The notes below the pieces were generated by a model. The model made no database searches. It worked only from the letters and a program-made list of their open reading frames with translations, and was not told the DNA's origin. DNA of 64,000 bases, from contig QHUM01000042.1 of NCBI GenBank assembly GCA_003222135.1, forward strand, positions 24,416 to 88,415, in the 5' to 3' direction. Position 1 is the first letter of the stretch; each line of letters begins with the position of its first letter. The position numbers and the translations under genes are program-made. Source of the DNA: Gemmatimonadota bacterium. GTDB taxonomy: Bacteria > Gemmatimonadota > Gemmatimonadetes > Gemmatimonadales > GWC2-71-9. This document shows, one piece after another, positions 47,389 to 56,115 of this stretch.

Positions 47389-48324
47389 GTCTACAATCGC
47401 ATCCGGCATCACGAACTTGATCGGGTCTATCGCGTGCCCGTTCACCCACACCTCGTAGTGCAGGTGCGGACCGGTCGACAGGCCGGTCGAGCCGACCTTG
47501 GCGATCACGTCGCCCCGCTTCACCCGCTTGCCACGCGCCACCAGAATCGTGGAGCAGTGAGCGTAGCGCGTCACGACCCCGCCGCCATGATCGAGCGTGA
47601 GCATGTTGCCGTAGCCCTCTTCCCACTTCACGTCGGTCACGATGCCGGCGGCCGGGGCCTCGATCTCGGCCCCCATCTTCGCCGTCACGTCGATTCCCTC
47701 GTGCGGGCGGGCGAGGTGCAGGATCGGGTGTACGCGCATGGCCGCGAAGGCGCTCGAGATCCATCCCCGGGTCGGCATGATTGACGGCGTCGCCGCCAGC
47801 CGCTCCCGTTGTTTGGCGAGCGAGCCGTACGCTTCGTTCAGCGACCGCACCAGGATGTCGGCGCGGCGGCTGAGCGCGTCGATATCGACGCGCGCCGCGA
47901 GCGCCGCTTGGCCATGCGACCCCAGCGCGGAGAGGCTGTCGCGCTCCGACCAGGCCCCGGCCGGCCCGCCGATGCCCGCCCGCTGCACGCTCGCGTCGGT
48001 CGGCGTGAGCCCGGCCAAAAGCCGCAGCTCCTGCTCCCGCTGGCTGAACTGGTTCATGGTGTCGGTGAGGCTCACCAGCCGCTCGCGCATCCGCTGGACC
48101 TCCTCGGCGAGCAGGCGGTTCTCGTTCTCGAGTGCGCGGCTGCGGGTGATATTGACCCCGCGCGAGATGGCGGCGGCGCCCAGCACCAGGAACGCCAGCG
48201 CGACCACGCTGCCGATCCCGGCCAGGACCTTCACGACGGTCTGCGACAACTCGACGGCGCGGGACGTCCCCGAGCCGTGAGGCACCACCATGACCGTCCA
48301 GCGTCGCTCCGCCTTCTTGCTCAT
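47386..48324 (-). CDS. M23 murein DD-endopeptidase with membrane anchor and coiled coil
   Basis: 312 residues from ATG 48324. Short cytoplasmic N-terminus, one membrane helix (about 33-53), and a coiled coil (about 60-115, RALENENRLLAEEVQRMRER). The C-terminal LytM/M23 domain has the zinc residues in PHEGIDV near residue 206 and in HLHYEV near 288. The metal sites look complete, so it should cut peptide cross-links in the wall. The layout resembles MepM and the SpoIIQ-like family. It lies 204 bases after metG; that gap holds only a 7-bp inverted repeat (ACATGGC/GCCATGT) around two AAGTGAGCCA copies. Confidence 0.92.
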   Translation of the reverse strand: MSKKAERRWTVMVVPHGSGTSRAVELSQTVVKVLAGIGSVVALAFLVLGAAAISRGVNITRSRALENENRLLAEEVQRMRERLVSLTDTMNQFSQREQELRLLAGLTPTDASVQRAGIGGPAGAWSERDSLSALGSHGQAALAARVDIDALSRRADILVRSLNEAYGSLAKQRERLAATPSIMPTRGWISSAFAAMRVHPILHLARPHEGIDVTAKMGAEIEAPAAGIVTDVKWEEGYGNMLTLDHGGGVVTRYAHCSTILVARGKRVKRGDVIAKVGSTGLSTGPHLHYEVWVNGHAIDPIKFVMPDAIVD

Positions 48325-48528
48325 CCCTGTAGCGACCTCGCGTCAACGCGTGTGATCCGGCGCGATACGCGCCGGTACTCGCCAGCACTTGATGTACTAC
48401 CGAAGGGAGAATCCGGACAGGGCGTTGGGCCGGGTTCCCGGTGGGAGCTCAAAAGTACGGCTCGCCTCCCGAGGCGTCAACATGGCAAAAAGTGAGCCAA
48501 AGTGAGCCATGTCACGTGGTTTCGGGCT

Positions 48529-50058
48529 CTATGCGGAGGCGAGACGCGGCTTAGGAAAGAGAATGGGCGGTTTCGCTACCGCCCGACCCTCGACCGCCAG
48601 CTCACCCAGGTCGGCCAGGCGGACCCGTGACAGTGGTGCGGGGGGCGCGAATAGTCGCCACACGGCGTCAGCTGTCGCGGGAATGAACGGTTGGGAAAGA
48701 ACCGCCAGCCGGGCCACGGTGCGGGCCAGGTTCGCGAGCACCGAGTCGAGCTCGGCCGCCTGCGCCGGTTGCTTCGCGATTTTGTACGGCGCCGTCTCTT
48801 CCACATATCGGTTCGCGGCGCTCGCGAGCGCGACGAGCTGAGCGGCCCCTTCGAGCAGGCGGTTCGCGTCCATGGCGCGCGCGTACGCCGCGAGCGCGCT
48901 CCGGGCCGCCGTCTCGAGCGGCGTGTCGTAGTTCTTCGGGTCGCGCGGCACCGTGCCCCCGCGGTAATTCACGATCATCGTGAGCGCGCGCGACACGAGG
49001 TTGCCGATCGTGTCGGCGAGCTCCGAGGTATAGCGCGCGTCGAAGCGCTCCCACGTGAAGTCGCCGTCGTTGTCGAAGCCGACTTCGCGCAGCAGGAAGT
49101 AGCGCAGCGCATCCGCGCCGTACCGATCGATCGCCTCGCCGAGGGTGACGGCGGTGCCGGCGGTCTTACTCATCTTCGCGCCCGACCACTGCACGTAGCC
49201 GTGCGCCCACACCGCGCGCGGTGGAGCGAGCTCCCCGGCGAGCAGCATCGCCGGCCAGATCACGCAATGGAACCGCGTGATCCCCTTCCCGATGACGTGC
49301 AGGTCCGCGGGCCAGAGCCGCTCGTAGCCCGCCTCCGGAAACCCCGTGGCCGAGAGGTAGTTGATCAAGGCATCGAACCAGACGTACACCGTCTGCTGCG
49401 GGTCGCCGGGGAACGGAATGCCCCACTGCTGCCGCTGGCGCGAGATCGAGATGTCCTGGAGGCCGGCTTCGAGCAGCCGGACCACTTCGTTACGCCGGAT
49501 CTCGGGCTCGACCGCGAAGGCGCCCGAGCGGATGCGCTCGAGCACGGCGTCGCGGTACCGGCTCAAGCGGAAAAAGTGGTTCCGCTCCTTCGTCGGGATC
49601 AACTCGAGCGTGGGGTGCTCGATGCAATGACCGTTGACGATCTGCGATCCGGTCTTGAACTCCTCGCAGCCGGTGCAGTACAGGCCCTCGTATTCCGCCT
49701 CGAACAGGTCGTCGGGGTGGTGGGCGCGGATCCGCTCGAGCAGCGCCGTCACGGCCCGGGCGTGCCGCGGCTCGGTGGTGCGGATCCAGTCGTCGTTGCT
49801 GCATTCCAGGCGGCGCCAGTAGTCGGCGAAGCTGACGGCCATGCGGTCCACCCACGCCTGCGGCGTCACGCCGGCGCCGGCGGCGGCCTGGATCACCGAC
49901 TGGCTGTGCTCGTCCATCCCCATGAGAAAATGGACGGCGTCGCCGCGCAGCCGGCGGTAGCGGGCGATACAGTCCGCGCCGATCTTTTCGAGCGCGTGCC
50001 CCAGGTGGGGGTCGCCGTTCGAATAGTCGATGGCCGTCGTGAGGTAGAACTTAGGCAT
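48529..50058 (-). CDS. metG: Methionyl-tRNA synthetase, short form
   Basis: Class I synthetase that charges both Met tRNAs, 509 residues from ATG 50058. Signature motifs are PHLGHA (HIGH type) near residue 17 and KMSKT near 296 (Thr replaces the last Ser of KMSKS). The zinc knob is a single type, CTGC and GHCIEHPT. The C-terminal tRNA-binding dimerisation domain of longer MetG proteins is absent; the chain ends after the anticodon-binding helices (ANRYVEETAPYKIAKQPAQA). The start overlaps the PSP1 stop by 8 bases. Confidence 0.97.
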   Translation of the reverse strand: MPKFYLTTAIDYSNGDPHLGHALEKIGADCIARYRRLRGDAVHFLMGMDEHSQSVIQAAAGAGVTPQAWVDRMAVSFADYWRRLECSNDDWIRTTEPRHARAVTALLERIRAHHPDDLFEAEYEGLYCTGCEEFKTGSQIVNGHCIEHPTLELIPTKERNHFFRLSRYRDAVLERIRSGAFAVEPEIRRNEVVRLLEAGLQDISISRQRQQWGIPFPGDPQQTVYVWFDALINYLSATGFPEAGYERLWPADLHVIGKGITRFHCVIWPAMLLAGELAPPRAVWAHGYVQWSGAKMSKTAGTAVTLGEAIDRYGADALRYFLLREVGFDNDGDFTWERFDARYTSELADTIGNLVSRALTMIVNYRGGTVPRDPKNYDTPLETAARSALAAYARAMDANRLLEGAAQLVALASAANRYVEETAPYKIAKQPAQAAELDSVLANLARTVARLAVLSQPFIPATADAVWRLFAPPAPLSRVRLADLGELAVEGRAVAKPPILFPKPRLASA

Positions 50059-50953
50059 CGCCGCCGGAGCGGGCGATTTCGTCCTTGAGCTTCTCGAGCG
50101 ACACCACGCGCGTGTCGCCCCCCCCTGCCTCGACGCGCAGCGTCACGGTCTCGCGAAAGATGTCCACGGCCAGGACCCGTTCGAGGCCCGCGCCGCTGCG
50201 CAGCACCTTCCCCTCCTTGGGGAAGCGCTTGCGGGTCTGCACGTAGAAGTCGTGCTCGTAGCGGAGACAGCAGAGCAGGCGCCCACACCCGCCCGAGATC
50301 TGCGACGGATTGAGCGACAGGTGCTGATCCTTGGCGAGCGCGAGGCTCACGGGGCGCAGCTCGGGGAGCCAGCTCGAGCAGCAGAATTGGCGCCCGCAGC
50401 GGCCCACCCCGTCGAGCCGCTTCGCTTCGTCCCGCGCGCCGATCTGTCGCAGCTCGATCCGCGTGTGGAACAGCCCGGCGAGGTCGCGCACCAGCGTGCG
50501 AAAGTCGACGCGCTGCTCGGACGTGAAATAAACGGTCAGCTTCTTGCGGTCCCACTGCCACTCGGCGTCCGAGACCTTCATCGGCAGCGCGTGGTGGTGC
50601 ACCCGCTCCATCACCTTGCGGCGCACCGTGTCTTCCTCTTCGTGGAGCCGCTCGGCGGTGCGGGTGTCGTCCGGGGGGGCGCGCCGCACGATGCGCCGCC
50701 CCGGGGGGGGGGGAGGGGCAGGGGGGGCAGGGGGGGCGGGGGCGGACGTCGCGCCTGCGGCCAGACTGCACCCCTGGCACGCCGCGCCGCACTTCTTGGT
50801 GGCGACGGCACCCACGGCTGACACGCGCCCGAGGTCGTGACCCCGCTCGACCTCCACGATCACGGCATCGTGCAGCGCGAGCGGGTCTTCGGACGGCCAG
50901 GTGAAGTATTCTTTCCGGTTTCCCTTGAACCGGACTTCGACGATCGGAGTCAA
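50051..50953 (-). CDS. PSP1-domain protein, RicT/YaaT homologue
   Basis: 300 residues from ATG 50953. PSP1 domain with the conserved Cys sets CGRQFCCSSWL and CGRLLCCLRYEHDFY, which in Bacillus RicT bind Fe-S clusters in a complex acting on RNA processing and phosphorelay. A third set (CGAACQGC) lies in the N-terminal part. Between them residues about 66-90 form an Ala-Pro linker coded by C-runs that on the plus strand are a dense set of G-tracts (50701-50745). PSP1 genes near metG and DNA polymerase III genes are common in many phyla. The start is one base from the accA stop. Confidence 0.88.
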   Translation of the reverse strand: MTPIVEVRFKGNRKEYFTWPSEDPLALHDAVIVEVERGHDLGRVSAVGAVATKKCGAACQGCSLAAGATSAPAPPAPPAPPPPPGRRIVRRAPPDDTRTAERLHEEEDTVRRKVMERVHHHALPMKVSDAEWQWDRKKLTVYFTSEQRVDFRTLVRDLAGLFHTRIELRQIGARDEAKRLDGVGRCGRQFCCSSWLPELRPVSLALAKDQHLSLNPSQISGGCGRLLCCLRYEHDFYVQTRKRFPKEGKVLRSGAGLERVLAVDIFRETVTLRVEAGGGDTRVVSLEKLKDEIARSGGDA

Positions 50954-50954
50954 C

Positions 50955-51914
50955 TCACTTCTCGCTCAAGGCACCCATCGAAAGGTACTTCTCCTCTCGA
51001 CGTTTGAGCAGCTTCTCCATCTTGGTCTTGCGGAGCAGGCGCACGTGGCGGCGGAGCGCGTCGCCCAGGGCTTGCGCGGCCACGTCGGGGTCGGCGTGGG
51101 CGCCTCCGGGCGGCTCCGGGATGATCTCGTCGATCACGCCCAACTCCAGCAGGTCTTCGGCGGTGATCTTCAGGGCCTCGGCCGCCCGCTCGCGTTGGGT
51201 CGCGTCCTTCCAGAGAATTGCCGCACACCCCTCGGGCGAAATCACCGAGTACACCGAGTTCTCGAGCATCAGCACCCGATCGGCCAGCCCCACCGCCAGC
51301 GCCCCGCCCGAGCCCCCTTCACCGATGACGGCGGTGACGATCGGGGTGCGCAGCGTCGCCATCTCCACCAGGTTGCGGGCGATCGCCTCCGCCTGGCCGC
51401 GCTCCTCGGCGCCGAGCCCGGGGTAGGCGCCCGGCGTGTCTACCAGCGTGATCACGGGAGCCCCGAACTTCTCCGCGAGGCCCATCAGCCGCAGCGCTTT
51501 GCGGTAGCCTTCCGGGTGGGCCATCCCAAAGTTGCGGTGCAGGTTCTCCTTGGTGTCACGCCCCTTCTGATGCCCGATCAGCATCACGCTCATGCCGTCG
51601 AGCCGCGCCCAGCCGCCCACCATCGCGGGGTCGTCGCGGAACAGCCGGTCGCCGTGCAGCTCGACGAAGTCGGTGAAGACCGTGTTGACGTAGTCGAGGG
51701 TGTAGGGGCGCTTGGGGTGGCGTGCCACCTGGACGCGCTGCATCGGTGTCAGGTTGCGATAGATCTCGCCGCGCAGCTCCGCCAGCTTTCGCTCGAGGGC
51801 GGCGAGCTCCTTGGACACGTCCACGGCCGTATCACCCGTGACGCGCTTCATTTCGTCGATCTGGCGCTCGAGCTCCAGCAGCGGCCGCTCGAAGTCCAGC
51901 GTGTGGGTCGCCAT
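50955..51914 (-). CDS. accA: Acetyl-CoA carboxylase carboxyltransferase subunit alpha
   Basis: Carboxyltransferase alpha subunit of acetyl-CoA carboxylase (first step of fatty-acid synthesis), 319 residues. Visible are the N-terminal helical part (DFERPLLELERQIDEMKRVT), the carboxybiotin- and CoA-binding core (ALRLMGLAEKFGAPVITLVD, GAYPGLGAEERGQAEAIARN, VIGEGGSGGALAVGLAD) and a typical end. AccD is not adjacent. It lies 3 bases after dnaE and 1 base before the PSP1 gene, so it is surely co-transcribed with them. Confidence 0.97.
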   Translation of the reverse strand: MATHTLDFERPLLELERQIDEMKRVTGDTAVDVSKELAALERKLAELRGEIYRNLTPMQRVQVARHPKRPYTLDYVNTVFTDFVELHGDRLFRDDPAMVGGWARLDGMSVMLIGHQKGRDTKENLHRNFGMAHPEGYRKALRLMGLAEKFGAPVITLVDTPGAYPGLGAEERGQAEAIARNLVEMATLRTPIVTAVIGEGGSGGALAVGLADRVLMLENSVYSVISPEGCAAILWKDATQRERAAEALKITAEDLLELGVIDEIIPEPPGGAHADPDVAAQALGDALRRHVRLLRKTKMEKLLKRREEKYLSMGALSEK

Positions 51915-51917
51915 CGC

Positions 51918-54900
51918 TCAGGTCGTCCTCACGAGATGCACGTGGTCGGGGCCGAGCAGCCCCCGCAGCGCCGCCAGCAGGTCGTCGGCGACCTCGACGC
52001 GCAGCGACCGGCTGCGCAGCCGGGCGCGGTCCTCGCCCCCGGTCCGCCGCTCCGAAATGCCGTCGCTCCCGCCCCCGCCCCCGCCCCCACCGTTTCCCGC
52101 TTCCGCCCACTCGACGAGCACGGGGCAGGGGCCGGGATGGGCGGCGCACAGCGCCGCCACCGCGCGGGCGGCTTCGGGAGGCGGGGGCGCGGCCCGTGAC
52201 CACACGAGCGCCACGCCGACCGCCCCTTTCGCCCGCAGGTCCTCGAGCGGCTGAGCCGCCTCGACGATGAACGGCGCCTGCTCTTCGTCGCGGTCTCGAG
52301 CACTGTGGCCCCCCGTGAGCAACAGCGCCCCGTCGGGGCGGATCACCTCGTTGAGCTTGCCCCACGCCTCCGGAAACACCAGCGCTTCGGCGGTGCCGTG
52401 GAAGTCCTCCAGCACGAGACGGGCGTATTCCGCGCCCGACTTCTTCGAGATCTGCCGCTTGACGACCGTGACCACTACGGCGACGCGCACCTTCTGGTCG
52501 CTCCAATGGCCGAGCGTCGCGGTCGTCCGGGTACCGAAAAGCTCCACCTCGGCGCGGTACTTGGCGAGGGGGTGGCCGGAGATGAAGAAGCCCAGCACGG
52601 CCTTCTCGCGCGCCAGGCGGTCGTGCTCGCTCCAGGGGAGGACGTCCGGGAGGGGGGAGGCGGGAGGCGGGAGGCGGCCCTGCCCGCCGAACAGGGCGTG
52701 CTGACCCGAGTCCCGCTCTGCCTGGCGGGCCTGCGCCTCGGCAAAGGCGTGGTCCAGGGCGGCGACCAGTTGCGCGCGATGGCCGCCGAGGGAATCGCAG
52801 GCGCCGGAGTCGATCAGCGCCTCTAGCACCCGCTTGTTACAGAGCCGCAGGTCGATCCGCTCACACAGCTCGACGAGCGTGCGGTACGGGCCCCCCGCCT
52901 GCCGCCCCGCGATGATCGACTCGATCGCGCTCCCCCCGACGTTCTTGATGGCCCCCAGCCCGAACCGGACTCGGGCCTCGCCGACCACGGTGAACTTGAA
53001 CCCCGACTCGTTCACGTCGGGGGGCAGCACCTCGAGGCCGAGCTCGCGTGCCTCGTTGATGTACTGCACGACCTTGTCGCTGTTGCCGATTTCCGACGAC
53101 AGTAAGGCGGACATGAACTCAGGGGTGTAGCGCGTCTTGAGCCACGCCGTGCGGTACGACAGCACCGAGTACGCGACGGCGTGCGACTTGTTGAAGCCGT
53201 AGCGGCCGAACGTCTCGATCTGGGCGGCGATGTCTTCGATCACGCGCAGCAGATGCCCGCGCTCGACCGCACGCGTGACGAAGCGACCCAACTCGTGCTG
53301 GATCAGCTCCTTGTCCTTCTTGCCGACGGCCTTGCGCAGCACGTCCGCTTCCGCGAGCGAGAACCCGGCGAGCACGTTCGCGATCCGCATCACCTGCTCC
53401 TGGTAGGTGATGACGCCATACGTCGGCTTGAGGATCTCGTCGAGCGCTGGGTGCGGGTAGCGCACCGGCTCGCGGCCCAGCTTGCGGTTGATGAACACCA
53501 GGTGCATCCCCGTGTCGAGCGGCCCGGGCCGGAGCAGCGCGTTCGCGGCCACCAGGTCGTCGAACCGGTCGCACTGCATGTTGCGCAGGCAATCGGTGGC
53601 GAGCGGGGACTCGAACTGGAATACGCCCGCCGTGCGGCCGGCGCGCAGCAGCCGGTACACCTCGGGGTCCGCGAGGTCGAGGGCCTCCATATCGAGCGTG
53701 ACGCCGTGTCTCGCGCGCACCATCTCCACGGCATCGTGGATCACGGTGAGCGTCTTCAAACCCAGGATGTCGATCTTCAGCATCCCCACCTGCTCGAGCC
53801 CGACCATGTCGAACTGGGTGATGATCGCATCCGGCTCCTGCGGGGCGAGGCACACAGGGACGTAATCGGTGAGCGGTCCCGGGGCGATCACGACGCCCGC
53901 CGCGTGCACCGACGCGTGGCGCGCCAGTCCCTCGATCCTGGTGCCGAGCTCGAGAATCTTGCGGACCCGCTCGTCCTGGGCCGCGGCCGCGCGCAGGTCC
54001 GGCACTTTCTCGGCTGCTTCGGCCAGCGTGAGGGCATACCCGGGGCCGGAGGGAATGAGCTTGCTCAGCCGGTCGACGTCGCCCATCTCGAGTCGCAGCG
54101 TGCGCGCCACGTCGCGGAACGCGGCCCGCGCCTTCATCGTCCCGAACGTGATGATCTGGCCGACCGACTCCCGGCCGTAGCGGGATCGCATGTACTCGAT
54201 CACCTCGCCGCGGCGCTCGAAGCAGAAGTCCAGGTCGATGTCCGGCATCGTGACGCGCTCGGGATTCAGGAACCGCTCGAACAGCAGGTCAAACTTGAGC
54301 GGATCGATGTCGGTGATGCCGAGCGCGTACGCCACGAGCGAACCGGCGGCCGATCCGCGGCCGGGGCCCACCGGAATGCCGCGCGCTCGCGCCGCCGTCG
54401 TGATGTCGGAGACGATCAGGAAGTACCCGGCGTATCCGGTGTGCGAGATCACCCCCAGCTCGTAGGCGAGCCGCTCCTCCACCGCGGGCGGCAGGGGCTC
54501 GCCGTAGCGCGCCCGCGCCCCGGCGCGCGCCAGGTGGACGAGCAGATCGTTGTCCGAGGCGAATTCCGGCGCCCGGGGAAACTGGGGCAGGAAGTACCGC
54601 TTCTCGAAGTCGAACTCGCACAGCTCGGCCAGGCGCGCCGTCTCGGGCACGACCTCCGGGTGCTCCGGGAACAGTCGCTGCATCTCCGCTTCGGACTTGA
54701 CGTAGCTCTCCTGGCCGAAGAAGCGGAACCGGTTGGGATCGTCCAGATCCTTGCCGGTGCCGATGGCGAGCAGCACGTCGTGCGCCTCGGCGTCGTCCTT
54801 GCGCAGGTAGTGGGCGTCATTCGTCACGACGACCGGCAGGCCGAGCTCCTGTGCCAGCCGGAACATCCCGGCCGCGACGACCCGCTCCTCCGGCAGCCCG

Positions 54901-55436
54901 TGGTCCTGCACCTCGAGCCAGAAGCCGTCGCGGCCGAACAGTTGTGCGAAATACCGCGCGCTCGCCTTGGCAGACTCGTAGTTCCCCTGCCGCAGGTAGA
55001 GCGCGACCTCACCCGAGAGACAGGCCGCCAGCCCGATCAGCCCGTCCCGGTGTTGCTCCAGCGCTGCGCGGTCGATCCGCGGCCGGCGGTAGAAGCCCTC
55101 GAGGAATCCGATCGAGGAGAGCTTGATCAGGTTCGAATACCCGACGCGGTTCTTCGCGAGCAGCACGAGGTGGGAGTAGCCCGCTGGCACGTCGACCGGC
55201 TTCTCACGTTTGTGTCGGCTGCCGAATGCAAGGTACGCTTCGAAGCCGAGGATCGGCCGGATCCCGCGGGCCTTCGCCTCGGTGTAGAACTGCCACGCCC
55301 CGTGCAGGTTGCCGTGGTCCGTGATCGCGAGCGAATCCATGCCCAGCGTCCGGATCCGCTCGAGCAGGTCGGGGATCCGGTTGGCGCCGTCGAGGAGGGA
55401 GTACTCGCTGTGCGTGTGGAGGTGGACGAACGGCAT
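51918..55436 (-). CDS. dnaE: DNA polymerase III subunit alpha
   Basis: Replicative C-family polymerase, 1,172 residues from ATG 55436 (the upstream open frame belongs to the hisIE antisense). The PHP domain begins MPFVHLHTHSEYSLLDGANR. The catalytic aspartates are in MPDIDLDF (D399, D401) and LKIDILGLKTL (D556), close to E. coli 401, 403 and 555. The beta-binding and OB regions follow (ARLVLEDFHGTAEALVFPEA). Two low-complexity inserts in the C-terminal part, near 52640-52680 and 52060-52090, are coded by G or C runs. It starts 4 bases after the hisIE stop. Confidence 0.97.
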   Translation of the reverse strand: MPFVHLHTHSEYSLLDGANRIPDLLERIRTLGMDSLAITDHGNLHGAWQFYTEAKARGIRPILGFEAYLAFGSRHKREKPVDVPAGYSHLVLLAKNRVGYSNLIKLSSIGFLEGFYRRPRIDRAALEQHRDGLIGLAACLSGEVALYLRQGNYESAKASARYFAQLFGRDGFWLEVQDHGLPEERVVAAGMFRLAQELGLPVVVTNDAHYLRKDDAEAHDVLLAIGTGKDLDDPNRFRFFGQESYVKSEAEMQRLFPEHPEVVPETARLAELCEFDFEKRYFLPQFPRAPEFASDNDLLVHLARAGARARYGEPLPPAVEERLAYELGVISHTGYAGYFLIVSDITTAARARGIPVGPGRGSAAGSLVAYALGITDIDPLKFDLLFERFLNPERVTMPDIDLDFCFERRGEVIEYMRSRYGRESVGQIITFGTMKARAAFRDVARTLRLEMGDVDRLSKLIPSGPGYALTLAEAAEKVPDLRAAAAQDERVRKILELGTRIEGLARHASVHAAGVVIAPGPLTDYVPVCLAPQEPDAIITQFDMVGLEQVGMLKIDILGLKTLTVIHDAVEMVRARHGVTLDMEALDLADPEVYRLLRAGRTAGVFQFESPLATDCLRNMQCDRFDDLVAANALLRPGPLDTGMHLVFINRKLGREPVRYPHPALDEILKPTYGVITYQEQVMRIANVLAGFSLAEADVLRKAVGKKDKELIQHELGRFVTRAVERGHLLRVIEDIAAQIETFGRYGFNKSHAVAYSVLSYRTAWLKTRYTPEFMSALLSSEIGNSDKVVQYINEARELGLEVLPPDVNESGFKFTVVGEARVRFGLGAIKNVGGSAIESIIAGRQAGGPYRTLVELCERIDLRLCNKRVLEALIDSGACDSLGGHRAQLVAALDHAFAEAQARQAERDSGQHALFGGQGRLPPPASPLPDVLPWSEHDRLAREKAVLGFFISGHPLAKYRAEVELFGTRTTATLGHWSDQKVRVAVVVTVVKRQISKKSGAEYARLVLEDFHGTAEALVFPEAWGKLNEVIRPDGALLLTGGHSARDRDEEQAPFIVEAAQPLEDLRAKGAVGVALVWSRAAPPPPEAARAVAALCAAHPGPCPVLVEWAEAGNGGGGGGGGSDGISERRTGGEDRARLRSRSLRVEVADDLLAALRGLLGPDHVHLVRTT

Positions 55437-55440
55437 GCCG

Positions 55441-56049
55441 CTACCGCGCTCGGGCGTCCAGCTCCTCGAGCACCCGGTCGAGGGGGAGTTGTCTGGCTTC
55501 GAGCAGCACCAAGAGATGATAGAGCAGGTCCGCCGCCTCGCTCGCGAGGCGCGCCCGGTCCTCGCTGGTGGCGGCGACCACCGTCTCGACCGCTTCTTCG
55601 CCGACCTTCTGGGCGATCTTGGCCACGCCTTCCTGGAGCAGCCGCGCCGTGTAGGAGCCCGCGGGTTTGTCGCGGGCGCGCTCGGCGACCGTGCCGGCGA
55701 GCCGCGTGAGCGTACCGCCGGTCGGCTCGCCGAAGCAGGTGGGCGCGCCCGTGTGACAGGCCGGCCCCTGCTGGCGCACGACGTACAGCACCGCGTCGCC
55801 ATCGCAGTCCACGCGGACGTCTTCGACGGTCTGCGTGTGACCCGATGTCGCGCCCTTCTGCCACAGCTCGCCGCGCGAGCGGCTGCGGTAGTGGGCCTGG
55901 CCGGTCGCGCGCGTCCGTTCCAGGGCCTCGCGGTCGGCGTACGCCACCATCAGCACCTCCCCGGCCAGCGCACTCTGCGCGACGACGGGGACGAGTCCGT
56001 CGTTCCCGAAGCGCACGGCCTCAATCCAATTGTGGGAGGGGGAGGACAC
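55441..56049 (-). CDS. hisIE: Bifunctional phosphoribosyl-AMP cyclohydrolase / phosphoribosyl-ATP pyrophosphatase
   Basis: Fused enzyme for steps 2 and 3 of histidine synthesis, 202 residues from GTG 56049. The HisI domain (about 1-112) has [18 protein letters not shown], the metal-binding [10 protein letters not shown] and [10 protein letters not shown]. The HisE domain (about 113-202) has [17 protein letters not shown] and [15 protein letters not shown]. No other his genes are nearby. The GTG coincides with the transcription start predicted from the promoter at 56056-56084, which suggests a leaderless mRNA; there is no Shine-Dalgarno sequence. Confidence 0.96.
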   Translation of the reverse strand: MSSPSHNWIEAVRFGNDGLVPVVAQSALAGEVLMVAYADREALERTRATGQAHYRSRSRGELWQKGATSGHTQTVEDVRVDCDGDAVLYVVRQQGPACHTGAPTCFGEPTGGTLTRLAGTVAERARDKPAGSYTARLLQEGVAKIAQKVGEEAVETVVAATSEDRARLASEAADLLYHLLVLLEARQLPLDRVLEELDARAR

Positions 56050-56055
56050 CCGTGG

Positions 56056-56084
56056 AACCTATCGGCGCTCGCGCGCATTGTCAA
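56056..56084 (-). promoter_or_regulatory. Promoter of the hisIE-dnaE-accA-PSP1-metG run
   Basis: Minus strand TTGACA (56079-56084), exactly 17 bases, TAGGTT (56056-56061). The usual start 7 bases downstream falls on 56049, the first base of the hisIE GTG. Its -35 overlaps that of the divergent promoter. Confidence 0.72.
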
Positions 56085-56107
56085 AATCCCGGCGCCGGGA
56101 ATATCTT
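56078..56107 (+). promoter_or_regulatory. Divergent promoter of the antiporter gene
   Basis: TTGTCA (56078-56083), 18-base spacer containing the GC palindrome CCCGGCGCCGGG, TATCTT (56102-56107). Predicted start 56114-56116, at the ATG of the antiporter. Confidence 0.6.
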
Positions 56108-56115
56108 TGCGGCCC

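Noticed and set aside
53181..55709. 842-codon plus-strand open frame opposite dnaE
   Set aside because: Opposite strand of dnaE with biased composition; dnaE motifs and operon spacing are unambiguous.
55309..56115. N-terminal extension of the antiporter frame
   Set aside because: It runs antisense through hisIE; the membrane protein reads naturally from ATG 56116 next to a promoter.
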